From positions 23,597,667 through 23,661,666 of the forward strand of contig OX424568.1 in NCBI GenBank assembly GCA_949152475.1: DNA of 64,000 nt, written 5' to 3'. Below, piece after piece: positions 1 to 14,420 of the stretch. How positions within the stretch are numbered: position 1 is the stretch's first letter; every line of letters starts with the position of its first letter. Under the pieces are notes generated by a model. It was given only the letters and a program-made list of their open reading frames with translations, made no database searches and was not told the origin of the DNA. The translations under genes were made by a program, and so were the position numbers. The DNA is from Terebella lapidaria (lineage: Eukaryota > Annelida > Polychaeta > Terebellida > Terebellidae).

Positions 1-3000
1 GGCTAATTTTACACCTGAATGTAAAGAAATCCGGTGCAATGTTAACATTTGCAACAGCTTGTTAATCATTCTTGAGGAATGCAATCCAAGAAATTGCGTT
101 GTCAATTCAGTACCGCCACCACCCAGAAGTTTCGAAGATGAGCAATCATTTTTCTCGAACCTTATGCAGCTCAACGGAGTTGGAATGTGCCAGGAAATGA
201 TTTCTGTCTTCCTCAACACGACACATTCATTGTAGTTACATAAATGTCATATCCGTCCCTGCATCTGTTCATATTGCTCTTTGCATTGATACCACTTCCG
301 AGGCCATTGATTGTATGCTATGTTACCAAAATGTCGTGTCATAGATGTGGAATCGTGTATGCTGGATTTCTCATGAATACCATGCTTTATCATTGACAGG
401 CGATTCAATTGTTTACACATCGCCATAGTCATGTAGTGTCCACCATGAAGATGACGATTTGATTTAATTTATTTCATAGTAAAACATGATACATACAATA
501 CAGTGAGTACAATAAAAAGATGATAAGTAATAATTCTGATTGATCGATCTATATACTGGTATAATGATATCCTGTTCTGGCAGTTATCTTTCTTTCAGTC
601 GCATTATGAAATATTCCCCATTTTATTACTGAGGATTGTCCAGATCTCTTTTCATCTCTTTTGTATTCAATATATGATCAGTCTCGACCACAGATCAGTA
701 TGAAACCTGCTCAAACACCAGAAAACCCACTTAGATGTGGGAATTATAACACTTGTTATTTTCTAAACTAACACGGTTCTTTTTAACCCTTGTTTCAAAT
801 GTTTACGGTACGATTACAGGAAGGAATTTTCTGGCACTCTGAATGCATTGTCCCATGATGAGAACAGTGCCAGGAAAAAACCCATCTGGCACTCTGGGGT
901 TGTCAAGCAAAATGTCATGTAAAAGACGAAAAACGTTATCATTGCAAACCATTGCTCGCCTAAAGGCTCGGCCTAGATCGCAGAGATTTGTGCCAAAATA
1001 TACCCATCTGGCACTCGAAACAATATCATATGCAAATAGTATTGCATGTTGGATTTTTCGTACGGGTGCAATTTGGGTGTGTTAGGGGCACACAGTGCAA
1101 CTAATAAAACAAGTGGATACACCATCCCGTTTAGAGTAGAATTGGTCTAAATATTGGATAATTGAGGTGATTTGCCTCAGACTAATTCTTTCATCATCAA
1201 TAAAAGTAGTTTAGATCTAGTTATATTTAATATGTAGCTTCATCTACATATGCTATGAATTTATCTTAAACTACGAACAGTAGGAACACACAGTGATTTC
1301 CATACAAGAGAGAACAGAATGCTTTCTGTTGTTCTTCCGCCATTCCAAACTCGATCTTTCCCACGTGCTGAAGAATCGTGTAAATGAATTATACAACATG
1401 CAATGCGTTGATAACTGGCATGTACCTGCAAAATGACCATGATTTCGTCGACAATGTCCAAGACCTCTCCAAATTGTATTCTGATACATTGAAATTGATG
1501 AAAATAACCCTGAAAAACGGTATTTAACACCGAAAGTCCATTCTGCTGCCCTGCCTGCTTTGCCACCCTAAATAATATGTATGGAATATTCTTATTACCC
1601 AAATGTATTGAATGTACTACAAAGTCATATTTGTAGTCATAAAAGTCATGAAGTGTGCATATATTCTGGGGTTATGTTCGAATGATCGGATAAACCCTGG
1701 CCATGCTATTCAGATATCACAATAGGCTTTTGGCTTTTGATTGGGTATTGATGTATTTGTCATACACCTATTATGTGGGTTTTCTTTCGATTCTCGAAAC
1801 TTAAATCCCAGAACTGACATCCACCACTCGTTGTTCCAAACTATCACTATATTTATTTGTCACCGGTATCCCTCCTCACACTGTGGAGAGAGTGAATGAC
1901 GCATGTTCAGCAAGATCTCTCACGTTTCGTCTGAATGGTGATAACATTGATTTTCAGACTTAAATCAATCAATGAATGATTCTCATGTGTCACACCCAAT
2001 AGAACTCCCAGAAGGTTCAATGCTCTCACCCCAGTGTGATCATTGGCATTGAGCTGCCATATCTTCTGATAGCTTGACTCCATCAATAAACGTTGATATA
2101 CATAATGCTATAGCCAATACACCAACATATATCTTTTGGATTCTATTATGATGGTCTTATTGAATATTTCAATGCACAAATAATCAGAACATCACCTCCA
2201 ATATGTTGAGAAAATATCAGAAAATGAGTTCTAGATACGATATCTAAATGATGAAGGAAACATAACCACAATATAAAACAACAGCTGATATTTAATACTC
2301 GAAGTTCACTCCGTATCTCAACCCAAGATAAGACCATCCCACCAGAGTACGAAACCCACTTAATGTGGGAATTATAACAATTGTTATTTACCAAGTAAGC
2401 AATGTTCCTACTAACTGCTTGTTTTGTTGGCGATGTGTGGGAAGTAATTATGTTACTGTGATGGTTTTTGCACGGGTGATATTTCAGTATGTCAGGAAAA
2501 CACAGTGCAATTATTATAAGTGGGTGTTCCATCCCATTCCAGAATTCGAAACATATTTGCTGTGTTCATTTCATAATCTTATTGATTTGATTGTGTTGAA
2601 GCACTCCTTTCATCATAATAAATTCTTCGTTAAAAAATGGAATAAGCACATATACTCTGCTGATAATGTACAGTTGTTAGTATATATACAAATGGCCTAC
2701 AAAAATATGAAACTATTTACAATATAAAGCCTGAGTATCTGATATTTAATATGCTTCTAATGAATTAATGATAAAGAAGAAGGCATTGGAATAACAGAAA
2801 ATTGTATGAAAATTGACATGTAGCTGTACACGAAAATGTTTGAGAAGTTATTTACAGGGTCAATAACCTCTTCTAATTTATTGTATCTTGATACATTACA
2901 AGTGACAAAACGAATGCTTTGAGCAAGGTGGAATATCCCATTTATCAGCTAGGTGAATAACATCGGAAGCCTATTTCGGGTCACATTCAATCTGCCTACC

Positions 3001-6000
3001 ACACCAAAAAATGTCTATTTTCTACAGACCGAGAAATATTCTTCGATCACGCGAATATATTACATGTACATTTGAATATATTGCAAGTCCTGTGTGTTCT
3101 TAAGATCATATTTATTCGAGCGATCGGATAAATGCATACAATCCATACATCACAACAACCTTTCGGCTTTGTTGGGGTACTATATACTTGTCATGTTTCT
3201 ATTGCATGGGGTATGCTTCGGATTTGTATATTGTTTTAGCAGGTTGGTGGGTTGACTCCCGTGTGAATGTGGCTGGAAACGTTTGGTCTGGCTTTATTTC
3301 ATTCCAGGATTGTTTACACTACTTTTTTATTGACATCCTCAAAATCTTGCGAGTATATTGAATTCTGTTCGTATGAATTCACTAGATAACTGTATGTTCT
3401 CTGAGTATAACCAAATACTAAGTGAAATCTAAGTTTAAAAGCTGACTTCAACCACAATAATATATTCACTCATATCCTGTATTCTTCCTGGCACTGCAGC
3501 GATGTAGAATAATGAAAATGAATATTCCATCTGCATGTGATCGTTCAATGTATAACGAGATCACGTTGAATGTCCAGTTGTTTTGTCTGCTCAGCTCTAT
3601 CATATGTCAAACATTTTATCATGTTCTGTCAGAATTGTTCCAGCAATGACCTCCCCCGTTTCAGTAGCTACAGTCACAGGAATCCAAGCCCAGAATGGCG
3701 TTCATTCTGTAATAAAACTGCCAGAAGGTCTCTCACTGTCCCCTATCAATATTGGCCTTGAGTGCTGTCCTCGCCATGTCCTCTGACGGCTTTATTTCAT
3801 GCGACTGGACAGATTACCATCAGCTAACGTCTCTTTATTGCAGTGCAGTGCTTAATAACTTAGTTGATACAAAAAAATGTATGGTAGCAAATGATCAAAT
3901 CAAACTGCTTTCAAATTTATTCTGGTAATACCATCAAATATTTCATTGCACAGAATATAAAACATATCAGAGAATGTATTCTAGATACCATACTTTCTTG
4001 ATAGATAAATCCTAGCCATAATCCTCTGACATCCAATGATTGGAGATCACCCACTATATCTCCCCAGGGAAATCCATAAGATAAGGGTACGAACTCACAT
4101 AATATGGAATATATAACACTTGTTGTATATAACAATCGGGCAAATAAGCACCGTTCCCATCAACCCCTTGCTTTGTTTACGATGTGCAGGAAGGAATTGT
4201 ATTAATGTGTGTGTTTTATCACACGAGTGGAGTTTCAGTGTGTCAGGAGCAAACAGTGCAAGTGTTATAATATGTGGCCGTATAGCATCCCATTCAAAGC
4301 ACAGTTGTTGTTTTCATCTCGTGGTTTAAATGATTTGCCTTTGTCGTAGCACTTCTTTCATCGTGAATAAAATATATATGAAACAATAATCACACACGCT
4401 ATGCTGATAATGTACATTTGTCAATATATTAAAAAATCTTCTATAAATGAAACTAGTTACAATATAAACATGAGTATCTAATATGTAATATGCTTCTTGA
4501 TAATGAAGATGGCGCTGAAGTATCATATGTTTCTTATCAAATGCACTAAATGACATATACCTCTACAAGAAAATGTTTGTGACGGCAGTTGAAAAGTCAA
4601 TATCCTCTTGATTATACTTTGATGGATTACAATTGAAGAATGACTTAACTGCTTATAGCACGTGAATTATCCCATTATCCACTGAGAGAGTAGCGTCGGA
4701 AGCTCATTTCCGGTGACATTTATTCCATCTGCCGCACAAAACAAATGTCTATTAACTACAGAGCAATAAATATTGTTCGACCACAAGAATATATTGTTTC
4801 AGTAAGTTGCCGGGCAAATGAAAAATAACGCCTCAGGTATACAGTACAAACAATTACATACACACTGTTTGCCCCTGATGACGCCAGTGTGTCTGTGGAT
4901 AGAAATGTTTTATTTCAGTTGTAAAAGCGTTCCATACTACATGTGGTTTTTATTGATAGTATCAAATCTGTGTTGTTGGGGGTAATATCTTAAAAAACAC
5001 ATTTGCTACGAACCGTTTTAGTTGATGTTTAGTGAATTATTTACTCTGAGTGTAACCAAGTATGTTGAATCTGAATTTCAAAGCTGTTTCTTGGTATTTT
5101 CTTCTTTATTTATGCTCATGGGCTTAAATTAGAAAGTAGCAATCATATGAAGGCTGCCACAGACTACCGGTATGACAATTTTATTTCTACTTGTGAATGT
5201 ATATAGGCATCTGAGTGTGAATGTATGATACTTTTTGGAGTTTTCGCTTCCAACTAGATTGATAATAAAAATTCATCAGAAAACTTCTGTTTGTTACCAT
5301 AGGCAGTTCTTCACAACTGTGTTGATATAATAGTAGCCAAAATCAGTTTTATTGACAATTATTGACACAGCATCTGTTTATTTTGACGATTATTTTCTCG
5401 AATATTTCAATGCACAGAAAATCATATATCACTCTAATATGGTAAAGCCTATCAGAAAGTGTATTATATATACGGAGTCCAACATAGGTTAGTCACAATT
5501 AAAAACAACAACTGATATGCCAACCTCGGAAATCACTCCGTATCTCAACCCAGAGCATAAAAGGAATTAAAACACTTGTTATTTGTCCAGTAAACACAAT
5601 TTTGTTTTGCTTAAAATATACATGACGGAACTGAAAAACTGGGTAGGGTAATAACTGGGTACCTCTTACTTAAAGTACATATTGTTTGTGTAATCGTTAT
5701 GTAATTCAAGTGGTTTATTTGTCTCAATCGTAGCACTTCATTCGACACCAATTATTGATGAATGCAAATGAATTAATGTAGTATCTATCATTATTGGCAA
5801 CACTTTGTGTGTGCATTATATACAATAACATTTGTGCTATGAAACTATTGACGAAAAGTATGCAGATAAATAACTATAGAATTTTAGAACAGAAGATGAA
5901 GCTGCGACATAAATTTATACCATACAAAGGAAATTGTGTGCAATATATTGTGGATGGCAAACGATTTGCGCACATAATGTAATTATCCTGTTATATCTTT

Positions 6001-8600
6001 GCACAACAATGTTTATTGAAGATTTATAACACTTCGTATGTAACCCCTCTTTTTCTTATTATGAAACACACTTATCATAAAATGTATTCCAGACAATACA
6101 TCACAAGTTGAAATTACCACTGACGTTCAATAATGACAATATTCCGTCACCCCAGATAAAACCATTCCACCACAGTACAATGTGTTACTTATAACACTTG
6201 TTATCGGATCAGTAAATACTGTTCCTATTAACCCCTTGTTATGATTGCTGTACGGGAAGGAAATGTGTTCCCGGGATGGATTTTAGCACAGGTGCAATTT
6301 CAGTGTTTTTGGAACACGTAGTACAGTAATTATAACTAGTGGTTGCAACCTCCCACATACAGTTTGTGTAATCAACGCACTTCTAGCTTATCAATTATGA
6401 ATGAAATCTGATCAATCAGTTTTGTAGTTGTTATAATATTTTTTCTTGGTGCTAACGGGTATCAGTCACTGTACATCATAAACACCAGTATCTTGTGACA
6501 TGGAACTATCGATGATGAACTGTTTGTACCAGATAAGATATAAAAAGTTATAAAAAAAACTTATATCATGCAAATGAAATAATAAGCAATGTATTGAATA
6601 AAACAGACAGTATAATGCCTTGTAATTTATATGGTAAGCAACCGTCAGTTTTCGAGTGCCTCCGTGTATTACTGGTAGGATGATTGTGTCCCTATGTGTC
6701 AAGCATCATAAACTATCACATCCACTACCTGAAATGATAAAATAAAACTATAAAAATTCCGATTACATTTAATCACACTGTCGTGCTATATCTAATGAAT
6801 ATAAATCAAATGATATTCACTCCTGGATCACATTTACAAATATACATTGCAAATGAATATACTTCACCTTATTGTACATTATATGATTTTATGTAGTGTG
6901 TATTTTCGAGTGATCAAACAATCTACTACCACTACTGACCGTTACTAGACAACATCTACAAAGAAATGGCTATTTTCACACCTCAGTGTAAAGAAAACAT
7001 TCCAATTCTACATTTTAATCATTCTTCAAGAATACAATCCAGGAAATTGCGTTGTCAGTTCAGTACCGCCACCATCCAATAGTTATGGAGATCTTTCACG
7101 AATTATCTCTAGCTCAACTCAGTTGGAATGTGCCAGGAAATGATTTCTGTCTTCCTCCGCACGAAACATTCAATATTGTACATTATTGTCATAGCCCGTC
7201 CCTGCGTCTGTTCTTGTATCTCTTTACATTCATGCCCCTTCCAAGGTCAGTGTCTGTATGCTATGCTATCAAAATGCAGTGTCACAGATGAGGAATCGTG
7301 TCTGCTGATGACCACTTATTTTGGAATTTACCATGGATTGCTTTTATTCTCAATAATGCAATGATTTATCATTAGCACGATTCATCATTTATAGGCGATT
7401 CGTCTGTTCATCCATCGCCACAGTCAAATATATACCAGTATACCATGTATATGTAGTATACATCTTGAAGATGTGCAGTAATATAACTAGAGAAAACAAA
7501 CACTAGAATCGTACACTTCTATCAACCGTTCCAGGAAGTCAAATAATCGAACACGACTTCGACATAATGTTTAGAAGGTTTATGATAGTGATGATATAAT
7601 GCTTAGAATGTTTATGATAGTGATGAATAATCTTAAATAAGAAATACGTCTGATTGATCGGTCCATGTACTAATATCATGAAATACCATTTTCGTGATTA
7701 GCTTTCTCTCAGCATATTACAAAATATTCCCCCATTTTATCACTGAGTATTGTCCAGCATTGCGATCTTGTTTACCTGAGATTCCCCCAGTTTTAGTACG
7801 TACAATAATTCGTGCCCCACACTTAGATCCAACCCCAGCAGAACTCCCAGGAGGTTCAATGCTCTCACCACCACGTCATCTTCGACCTTGAGTCGCCGTG
7901 GTCATCAGGTGGCGTTACATCATACGACTGGGCAGAGTTCAATCAAATAATGTCTTTTTGCAACTGCAAGCCGAGCATAAAATCTGTGTTGATGTAAACA
8001 ATGAATTGTAGTCAACGATCGAATAGATCTGCTTTCGAGTTCATTATTATAATAATAATATTGAATATTTCTATGTACATAAAAATCATGTTTGGCACTT
8101 CATCAGTAATCAATTAATCATGGAATGAGATAACTGGGTGCAAATTTTGTCATCATAATTCATTGGTGATGATTGGCGATTGTCAGTATGCAGCGTGTAC
8201 ACCAACATTTTGTTATAAGACAGTACTTATGGCAAAAACCTGAAAACAACTGTACATGAAAAGAAAAGAATAATGTGCCGTGGATTACAGATAGTTTGTG
8301 CAAGAAATAAAAATTCGATATCATCTCATCCTTGGCACTGAGCCGTCATGATCATCTATGGTCTCTATTTCTGTGCGACTGAACGTGTCAATATATCAGC
8401 AACATTGTCTATCGTTATTAATTACTGTGCTCAGGAAATGTGTCGACATGAATAACGAGTAGTAGCGAGTGATTGAATAAACGTTTTCAAGTTAATTCTT
8501 ACTATATATATATATATATACAAACTCAGGAAGAAAGGTTGGATACAAACTCAGGAAGAAAGTGCTTGATATCACTTTATGATTCATAATATGAGCACAG
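1..8600. repeat. Ancient diverged long-period tandem array (units about 1.5-1.8 kb), no gene recognised
   Basis: No coding region is recognisable here and all open frames are short. Several landmarks recur in the same order. A block with AATATTTC then TGCACA appears near 2160, 3930 and 5395, with a weaker copy near 8055. A block with AATTATAACACTTGTTAT or close variants, followed by a CAGTGCAA-type word, appears near 720, 2345, 4085, 5550 and 6180. A block AACTCCCAGAAGGTTCAATG or variants appears near 2000, 3715 and 7840. The stretch 1-450 also realigns with about 6960-7330 through shared words such as GGAATGTGCCAGGAAATGAT. Spacings are roughly 1.5-1.8 kb where units look complete. Divergence is high, so this is an old tandem duplication or an array of an unclassified non-coding element. 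The boundaries are approximate. Confidence 0.6.
8502..8522. repeat. (TA)n microsatellite
   Basis: A short uninterrupted TA dinucleotide run. It is followed by two close copies of CAAACTCAGGAAGAAAG. Confidence 0.8.
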
Positions 8601-8980
8601 AAAAATCTAAACGAATTGTCAATAGGCTACATCGTGACTTTTTATTTGTTTTATTTCTGTTTCAGAAATTTCTTGCATCAGGCAAAGTAAAATCAGCTCT
8701 GGCAACGTTTGGTTCACAAATATTGGCAAATGCTTGAGGATGTTATGTAGCAGGATTGGGTATGTGGCCATGATGTCTGACATCGACAAGTACACCACAA
8801 TGTATAATGTACTTGTTTGTAATTTATGTTTGCACTTAGCCCAATGTTTGCACGTCATATGAAGCACACCATAACGTCGAAACCATGAATGACTATAATA
8901 GGTTTCTCGTGACACCCATAAGGGATCAAATTGTATAATATATTATACTCAATACTGACACAAAGTGTATGCGTGATGTG
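8600..8980 (-). repeat. Inverted relic of the cGLR 3' flanking region
   Basis: Read on the minus strand, this stretch matches the DNA downstream of the three Mab-21/cGAS-like copies (about 17.31-17.66, 18.93-19.27 and 31.20-31.56 kb). The order of words is the same: CAGTATTGAGTA, then a TGGGTGTCAC-type word, then a GGTGTGCTTCATATGAC-type word, CAAACAT, then GTCGATGTCAGACATCATGG. No receptor coding sequence is seen next to it, so only the flank survives here. It shows that the locus once extended, or was copied, in inverted orientation. Confidence 0.65.
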
Positions 8981-10110
8981 CAACCCCTTAATACGGTGGC
9001 TCATTACCGCCAATTACATTCGTGCATTTCTCACCTCATCTATAATTATCACCTCACAATTTTCACCGCGTTTATAATTTCCACTCCGTTTATAATTATC
9101 ACCTCAGAATTATCCATGTCTACTTGTATATGTGACCCCTTACTTTCGAACTCTGATACTACTGCGGAAATTTGTCGACGGTATCAATAATTCAATATGT
9201 CACGAACATATAACTGTGGGTACTATAGCGATGGTGACAAAATGTTGCGGTTCACTTGTCAGCCTCTGTGTACGTAGGCGTTCTCTTCACTTAGTAGCCA
9301 CTGTTGATTAAATAGTTCTGTGGCTTAAGACCGAGTGCGGATCTCATAAGTTAGGCTAAAATGTCACTTTTCCTATGTATTTATCGTTTCCGAAATGATA
9401 CTTGTGCGTAAATTACGAGCTCTGCAACCAGCTCTAATGATTAGTCCTATCAGAGTCTTATCAACAAGTTCTCAAGAGCAGACGACTGAATATGGTGTTA
9501 CTCGCGTTAGTGCAGGTTGTAAATGTCCTTTTATCATTACAGGTGATATCAATTTAGGCCTGAGGTTAATACTTGATACTTTGATCAGGCCACAATGAAC
9601 TTCGCCCATTCAGTTTAGGTATTAATTGCCTTCAAAAATATAGTTATAATTTTAAAACTAACTTATGGTGCAACACATTTCTACAAGATGACAAAACATG
9701 TGCACAATGATTTTGGCGATTACAATCCTTCCGAATCGTATTCTAAATCATTTTTAGAATCTATTATGTTAATTCCTCATAAACAAACGTGTATCCATCA
9801 CATCCGTATGTAAACACATGCCCAACATCCACATCACGACCTTTTCCAGTTTTTGTCTGCATATATAAGGTAATTATAAGAAATTATCAGTAATTTACCT
9901 TTGTGTGTGTGGAATCGTCAGTCCATCTTATACCTCGTGATTTGTTTACATCTACATTTACATCTACTATTTCTGTGTTTACGTTCAAAATTCCTCATGA
10001 CACATCTGTAAAATGAGCAGAATTTCCTTGAGGACTTTTCATAGTCATAATGCTTGATTTGAGTGCATTCCATTTAGTTGACGGAAGTTGACGTGAAATA
10101 TAGTTTTCAA
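8980..10110. other. Intergenic stretch without recognisable genes
   Basis: Only short chance frames are present. Around 9005-9115 there are four imperfect copies of a word like ATAATTATCACCTCA. Nothing else is recognised. Confidence 0.5.
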
Positions 10111-10660
10111 AAATTGTACTCTGTTTTCGAAGGCAGTTGCTGCAACACAATGTTAGCCCGTCTACATTTTCCACTATTTTCGCATCTACGCGAATTGAGG
10201 TGGTATAAATATCTCACTTCATCAGTTCCATGGCAAGGATAACTACACGTTTTATACCCTACCAATGGAAAGAGAATGATATTACCTGGTAAAAGATGTC
10301 TTCAGATCGGATATCTGTTGGATACTTATCTGTCTATGACCAGTCAAAAAAAATGTTCATCGAAAACTGAACAAATTCTCAGAATCCCCCATGTATTTTA
10401 GATTGTCAGTCCATCCCTCAAATTCAGTGAACCCCCTCAAATTCATCATCCATTAGATTTGTTTTTCGATAAGGTCTACTGATGAGAGAAAAAGATGTTA
10501 CCGGTAAAATTAGCCCAACTGATAAGTAATTTCCCATCACTCCGTGACACAAATTTCACCTGTATCTGCAAGCATTCCGAGAGCACAACAGTCTACGTAA
10601 TACTTTTCTTTCATAATAGGTAAAATACAAATTTCTAATATTAAATAGAAAAATCATCCA
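10110..10660 (+). repeat. Left outer arm of an inverted-repeat element
   Basis: This segment is homologous in inverted orientation to about 14.96-15.37 kb. Shared words include GATGTCTTCAGATCGGAT with the minus strand of 15.21-15.23 kb, TTTCACCTGTATCTGCAA with the minus strand of 15.05-15.07 kb, and GAATCCCCCAT. Penelope-like copy 1 begins directly after it. Confidence 0.6.
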
Positions 10661-10689
10661 GTTTTTCACCTAAATTCACACTTCTAAGA

Positions 10690-12440
10690 ATATACGTAGA
10701 ATCCATACCCAGTATTAAGTATTCGGAACAAACAAAACAACATCCGTTATCCAATTTCATAGTCCGTGGACAAAAAGTCATATCAGGCATACGAAGTGAG
10801 AGAAAACAAAAATGACAGGGAAACTCATGAACCCCCCAAAAATGGTCATTAGGAGGTTAAATCAGGTGTTCCGGAAAGAGTGAGCATTTCCTGCCCCACT
10901 AGTGGCACCCGTCATGAAAACCTCAAAATTAACTTGAAAATAGATCAAGTTGCATGGCAGTCATGGATTTGGGGTATTTGTCAACCAGATCATTAAGATA
11001 TAGAGTAGAATTTCTTAAAAGCAGCTTGATAAAGCATAGCCTTGTCGCAGCAGTTTAGAGACTAGCTGGGCACTTCGATAAACAAAGTCTTCATATTTGC
11101 AATGGCTCTGGAATAGCGTATAAGTTTAGAAACAAACACACCATATGCTGGTGACACAGGAATGTTGCTGCTTAGAAAAAGGAAGTTGGCTATAGAAAAA
11201 TTAGAATCATCACGTTTGTCATATAATCTAGTTGACAGGTTAGAATCATTATCAATCTCCAACCTCAGGTCTAGATAGTTGGAAAAATTAGCGTAGTCTG
11301 TAGTATTCTTAACTTCATGTTCCTTGGGATATATGACATCCATATGACATCACCAAATTTGGGTTTATTTAGCGACAATACATCGTCTATGTATTGGAAA
11401 TTGAAATTAAAATTACACGTTAGTTTCCTAGAACCTCCTGATGTGATTCATATTAGTATATCAACAGGTCTGACAATAATGGTGCACAGTTTGTACCCAT
11501 GGGAATACCAATAGTTTGTTGAAATATTCGACCACCAAATTCCACAAGAATATTATCAATCAGAAAAATAATCATATTCACCACATCTATTTCAGTATGT
11601 TTGTATGGGGAATCAGAGTCGCTTTTAACAAAATAAGCGGTATGATAATACTTAACTACAATATAGTGGTACCGACGTTGACCGAAATGAATTATTGATG
11701 AGTTTTTTAAGCTGAGACTTCAGTTGAGAATGAGGTAAAGTTGTGTAAAAAGTGGAAAAATCAAATGTTTTGCTAGTCGTTACTTTTGAGCATGTGGATA
11801 TTCCAATAAAATTTGGAATTTTTTGATATTCACATTTGGTTTATACCACGTCTAGAATAGATGGTTTCACAATACTTTTGGAGACCCTGTTTGATTTTAG
11901 ACAATATAATAGTTAGTACTTTAGAAAGGGCTTTGGTAGAACATGATGCTGAACCTGAAGTATATCTTTGTTTGTATGGATTTTTGTGTAATTTTGGGAT
12001 CCAATATAAGTTTGGTGGATTAGAATCTGGACATGATGTAGTAATACCAAACGAATGCAATACAGACACATGCTTCGATAAGATATCCTGTTTGGGCACG
12101 GTAATGGCTTGGTATGTACTATTGGAATTAGTATTGTTGTCAATACCCAGTTCGTCAAACAGGCACTGTATATAGTATGCTTTACAAACAAAAACAACAT
12201 AATTGGAAGCTTTATCAGCAGGGACAATGAAAAATCTTTCTTGAAGTATCAACAAACTGTTAGCAACCAAGGGATCATTGAAGGCAGATCTATATTAAGT
12301 ACTAACTGACTCTGACGAAATTAGGTCAATGGGTTTATTTACCGATGACCTAATCTGTCTGACCCATTCTGACAGTTTCTGCCTTTTCTCGCTTTGTCCA
12401 TTTTCTGGCATGCTCCTCAACTGCATCCATGATTAACTTA
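10690..12440 (-). mobile_element. Penelope-like retroelement copy 1, broken
   Basis: Minus-strand reverse transcriptase fragments match the better preserved copy at 24.1-25.4 kb. One piece (about 11.83-12.27 kb) carries the N-terminal RT region including LYWIPKLHKNP. Another (about 11.06-11.34 kb) carries the C-terminal YLDLRLEID and AYGVFVSKLIR blocks. The 3' tail, with GACGGGTGCCACTAGTGGGG on the minus strand, is shared by all three copies. The 5' end reaches about 12.44 kb. This copy is degraded. The family call rests on the KIHKP-like block, the IPMG motif B and the YIDD motif C order seen in the sister copies. Confidence 0.75.
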
Positions 12441-12449
12441 AAATTGTAT

Positions 12450-12990
12450 CACCATGAAATCGACGTTTTCATGCAGTCTTCAAAAATATCAGTTTGTGCG
12501 GATTGTCCCAAAGTATCACCATATAAAGATCCCGTCGATTGGTCTCGTCGAAAACGACTTTCCTTACATTAGAAGTAATGTCATTTTTTCAAAGGTGTGG
12601 AAGTTCACCAAAAAGTATATAATAAAATTCAAAAGCTGACAATATCAGTCAGTGGAGAGTATGTCAGCATACAAAATTTCAGATTCTATCAAATGGTCTT
12701 GGAGGAGGATATTTTAGTCATTTGAATAAATAGCCTTTTTCAGGTCGAGAAATCACCAAAGAAAAAAATCAGAATTTTGGAAAGACCAGTTTGTGAGGAC
12801 TATGCCATATTATCAGATTATCACCATGGAAAGTTTCAGATTTCGCCAAGTAGTTTTAGAGGATAAGACATTTAAATTTTTTTAATTAGAAATATTTAAA
12901 AATCTTACGTTTGAGAAATAATCAGATTGTGGGGACTGTCAGACAATATCACCATATATCATTCCAAAGGAGTCCATCATATGTCAGCTC
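12450..12990 (+). repeat. Left inner arm of an inverted-repeat element
   Basis: It contains subrepeats built on ATCACCATA...AAATTTCAGA and GGGGACTGTC-type words. The same words occur inverted at 14.42-14.96 kb (for example GGGATAGTCCCCGCAAACTGG against the minus-strand pattern here). On the right side the inner and outer arms are contiguous. Here they are separated by Penelope-like copy 1. Confidence 0.5.
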
Positions 12991-12999
12991 CTGGCGTCA

Positions 13000-14420
13000 T
13001 GCTTCAAATGACGTTATTGTTTCATTCTTTTTCAAAGGCCACTGCTTCGGTGCTTTTGCGCTCATTTTTATGTTTCTAGTGGATTGTCAATAACATAGAT
13101 GTGCACGGATCGTTCAATTGCTGGGGTGCCGACCGGGCGATAATGGGGGTAATTCAGGTTAAGTTTGTTTTTGAAAGTTCTTGCGTGCGCTCAGTGTAGT
13201 CAATACCATACCTCGTTGCATGACCGGACTTCGACTCGTTGAAACCTGGTGAGGACGTGGTCATAGATTGTTTCCTAGCTGCCACCACGCCAGGAAGATG
13301 CAACAGGTCTTTTCAGAAACACGTTTATTGAACGGTGAAACGAGAACAGGCAGAATAACCGTTACGTATGGTACAACATAAACACCGATGACATAAAGCG
13401 GAGTGGCGCTAAGCAATACCCAGTTCACACTTGTTTTGTCTCTTTCAATGACATTAAGATTGAATAATCAAGGCCATTCATATTGAGATTGTAATTTAGG
13501 TAAATTTTCGGGGTCACTAATAAATGATATGTCACACATGACTCCTTAAATGCTCATATCTCAACACTAACCCCTGTCGATATGTGTTCTGCCTGCAGAT
13601 GTCATTTCACACATTTCAGGTCAAACTTGTTGAGATTTATCAGTCAAGGTCATTTGCACTATACTCGAGCTTTTTGTCTGCAACTGCCAGTTTGCCAATT
13701 CAAACTGGGATCTATTATGATGTTGACAATAAATACTCAAGTAGTCTGAGGTCAAGTTAAAGGTCGCCTACCAATTTACCAAATATGATTACATATATGC
13801 TCGTAAATGCAACACATATGACTAAATACAACACATATGACTTCCTATATGCTAATGATACAAACTGAACTAATGACACAAACAGGAGCTAATTTCAGCT
13901 TCTGTCTTCAGGCTTTTAGCATTGACCAACTTACACAATCTCATGTAATCATGACATTGAAATTGAGCACTCTGTGTCATCTGAAGTGAAGTATGAGGAT
14001 TTCGAAAGATGTACTTTACATGTGTATATGATTCCTTATATGCTCAGAAAACAAACCTAAGCTATATTTTGAAGCAATAAGTGTCCAACTCCCAAGTTAC
14101 ATATCTTGATCTAGACATGACATGGAGTTTGACCCACCATATTTATCACAGCAATTCACATGGCCTTGTGATGCATGAATCAAGGTCTTCTGTGGTCAAC
14201 TTCAAGGTCATCAAAAGATCCAACATATATGACTTTCTATACTCACAATACAAACCTAAGCACTGTCCATAACCTAAGCACTGTCCTTATACATTTCAAG
14301 TTAGATGTGTCCTCGAGACTTGAGGTCAAGTTCAAAATAGTACGTGGACCTATCATGGATAGTTGCGTTTCGCACATTTTGTGGTCAACATAGGGTGTTA
14401 GGTTGAAGACGATACAGTTT
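13000..14420. repeat. Spacer of dispersed mollusc-like repeats with AGGTCA words
   Basis: No gene is seen. There are several copies of a word family like TATGACTTTCTATATGCTCA...ACAAACCTAAGC (about 13.55, 13.80-13.86, 14.03-14.06 and 14.23-14.28 kb), each near AAGGTCA half-sites. The same family reappears near 32.08, 55.31 and 61.08 kb. A 48-bp piece at 13428-13475 recurs at 17981-18028, immediately before the truncated receptor copy. Confidence 0.5.

Noticed and set aside
4866-4900. CTGATGA followed by GAAA as a hammerhead core
   Set aside because: The intervening sequence does not form a stem II.
12321-12352. CTGACGA next to an ATTAGGTCA/TGACCTAAT hairpin as a Penelope-type hammerhead
   Set aside because: No GAAA follows the hairpin and stems I and III cannot be drawn. 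The hairpin is real but the ribozyme is not supported.
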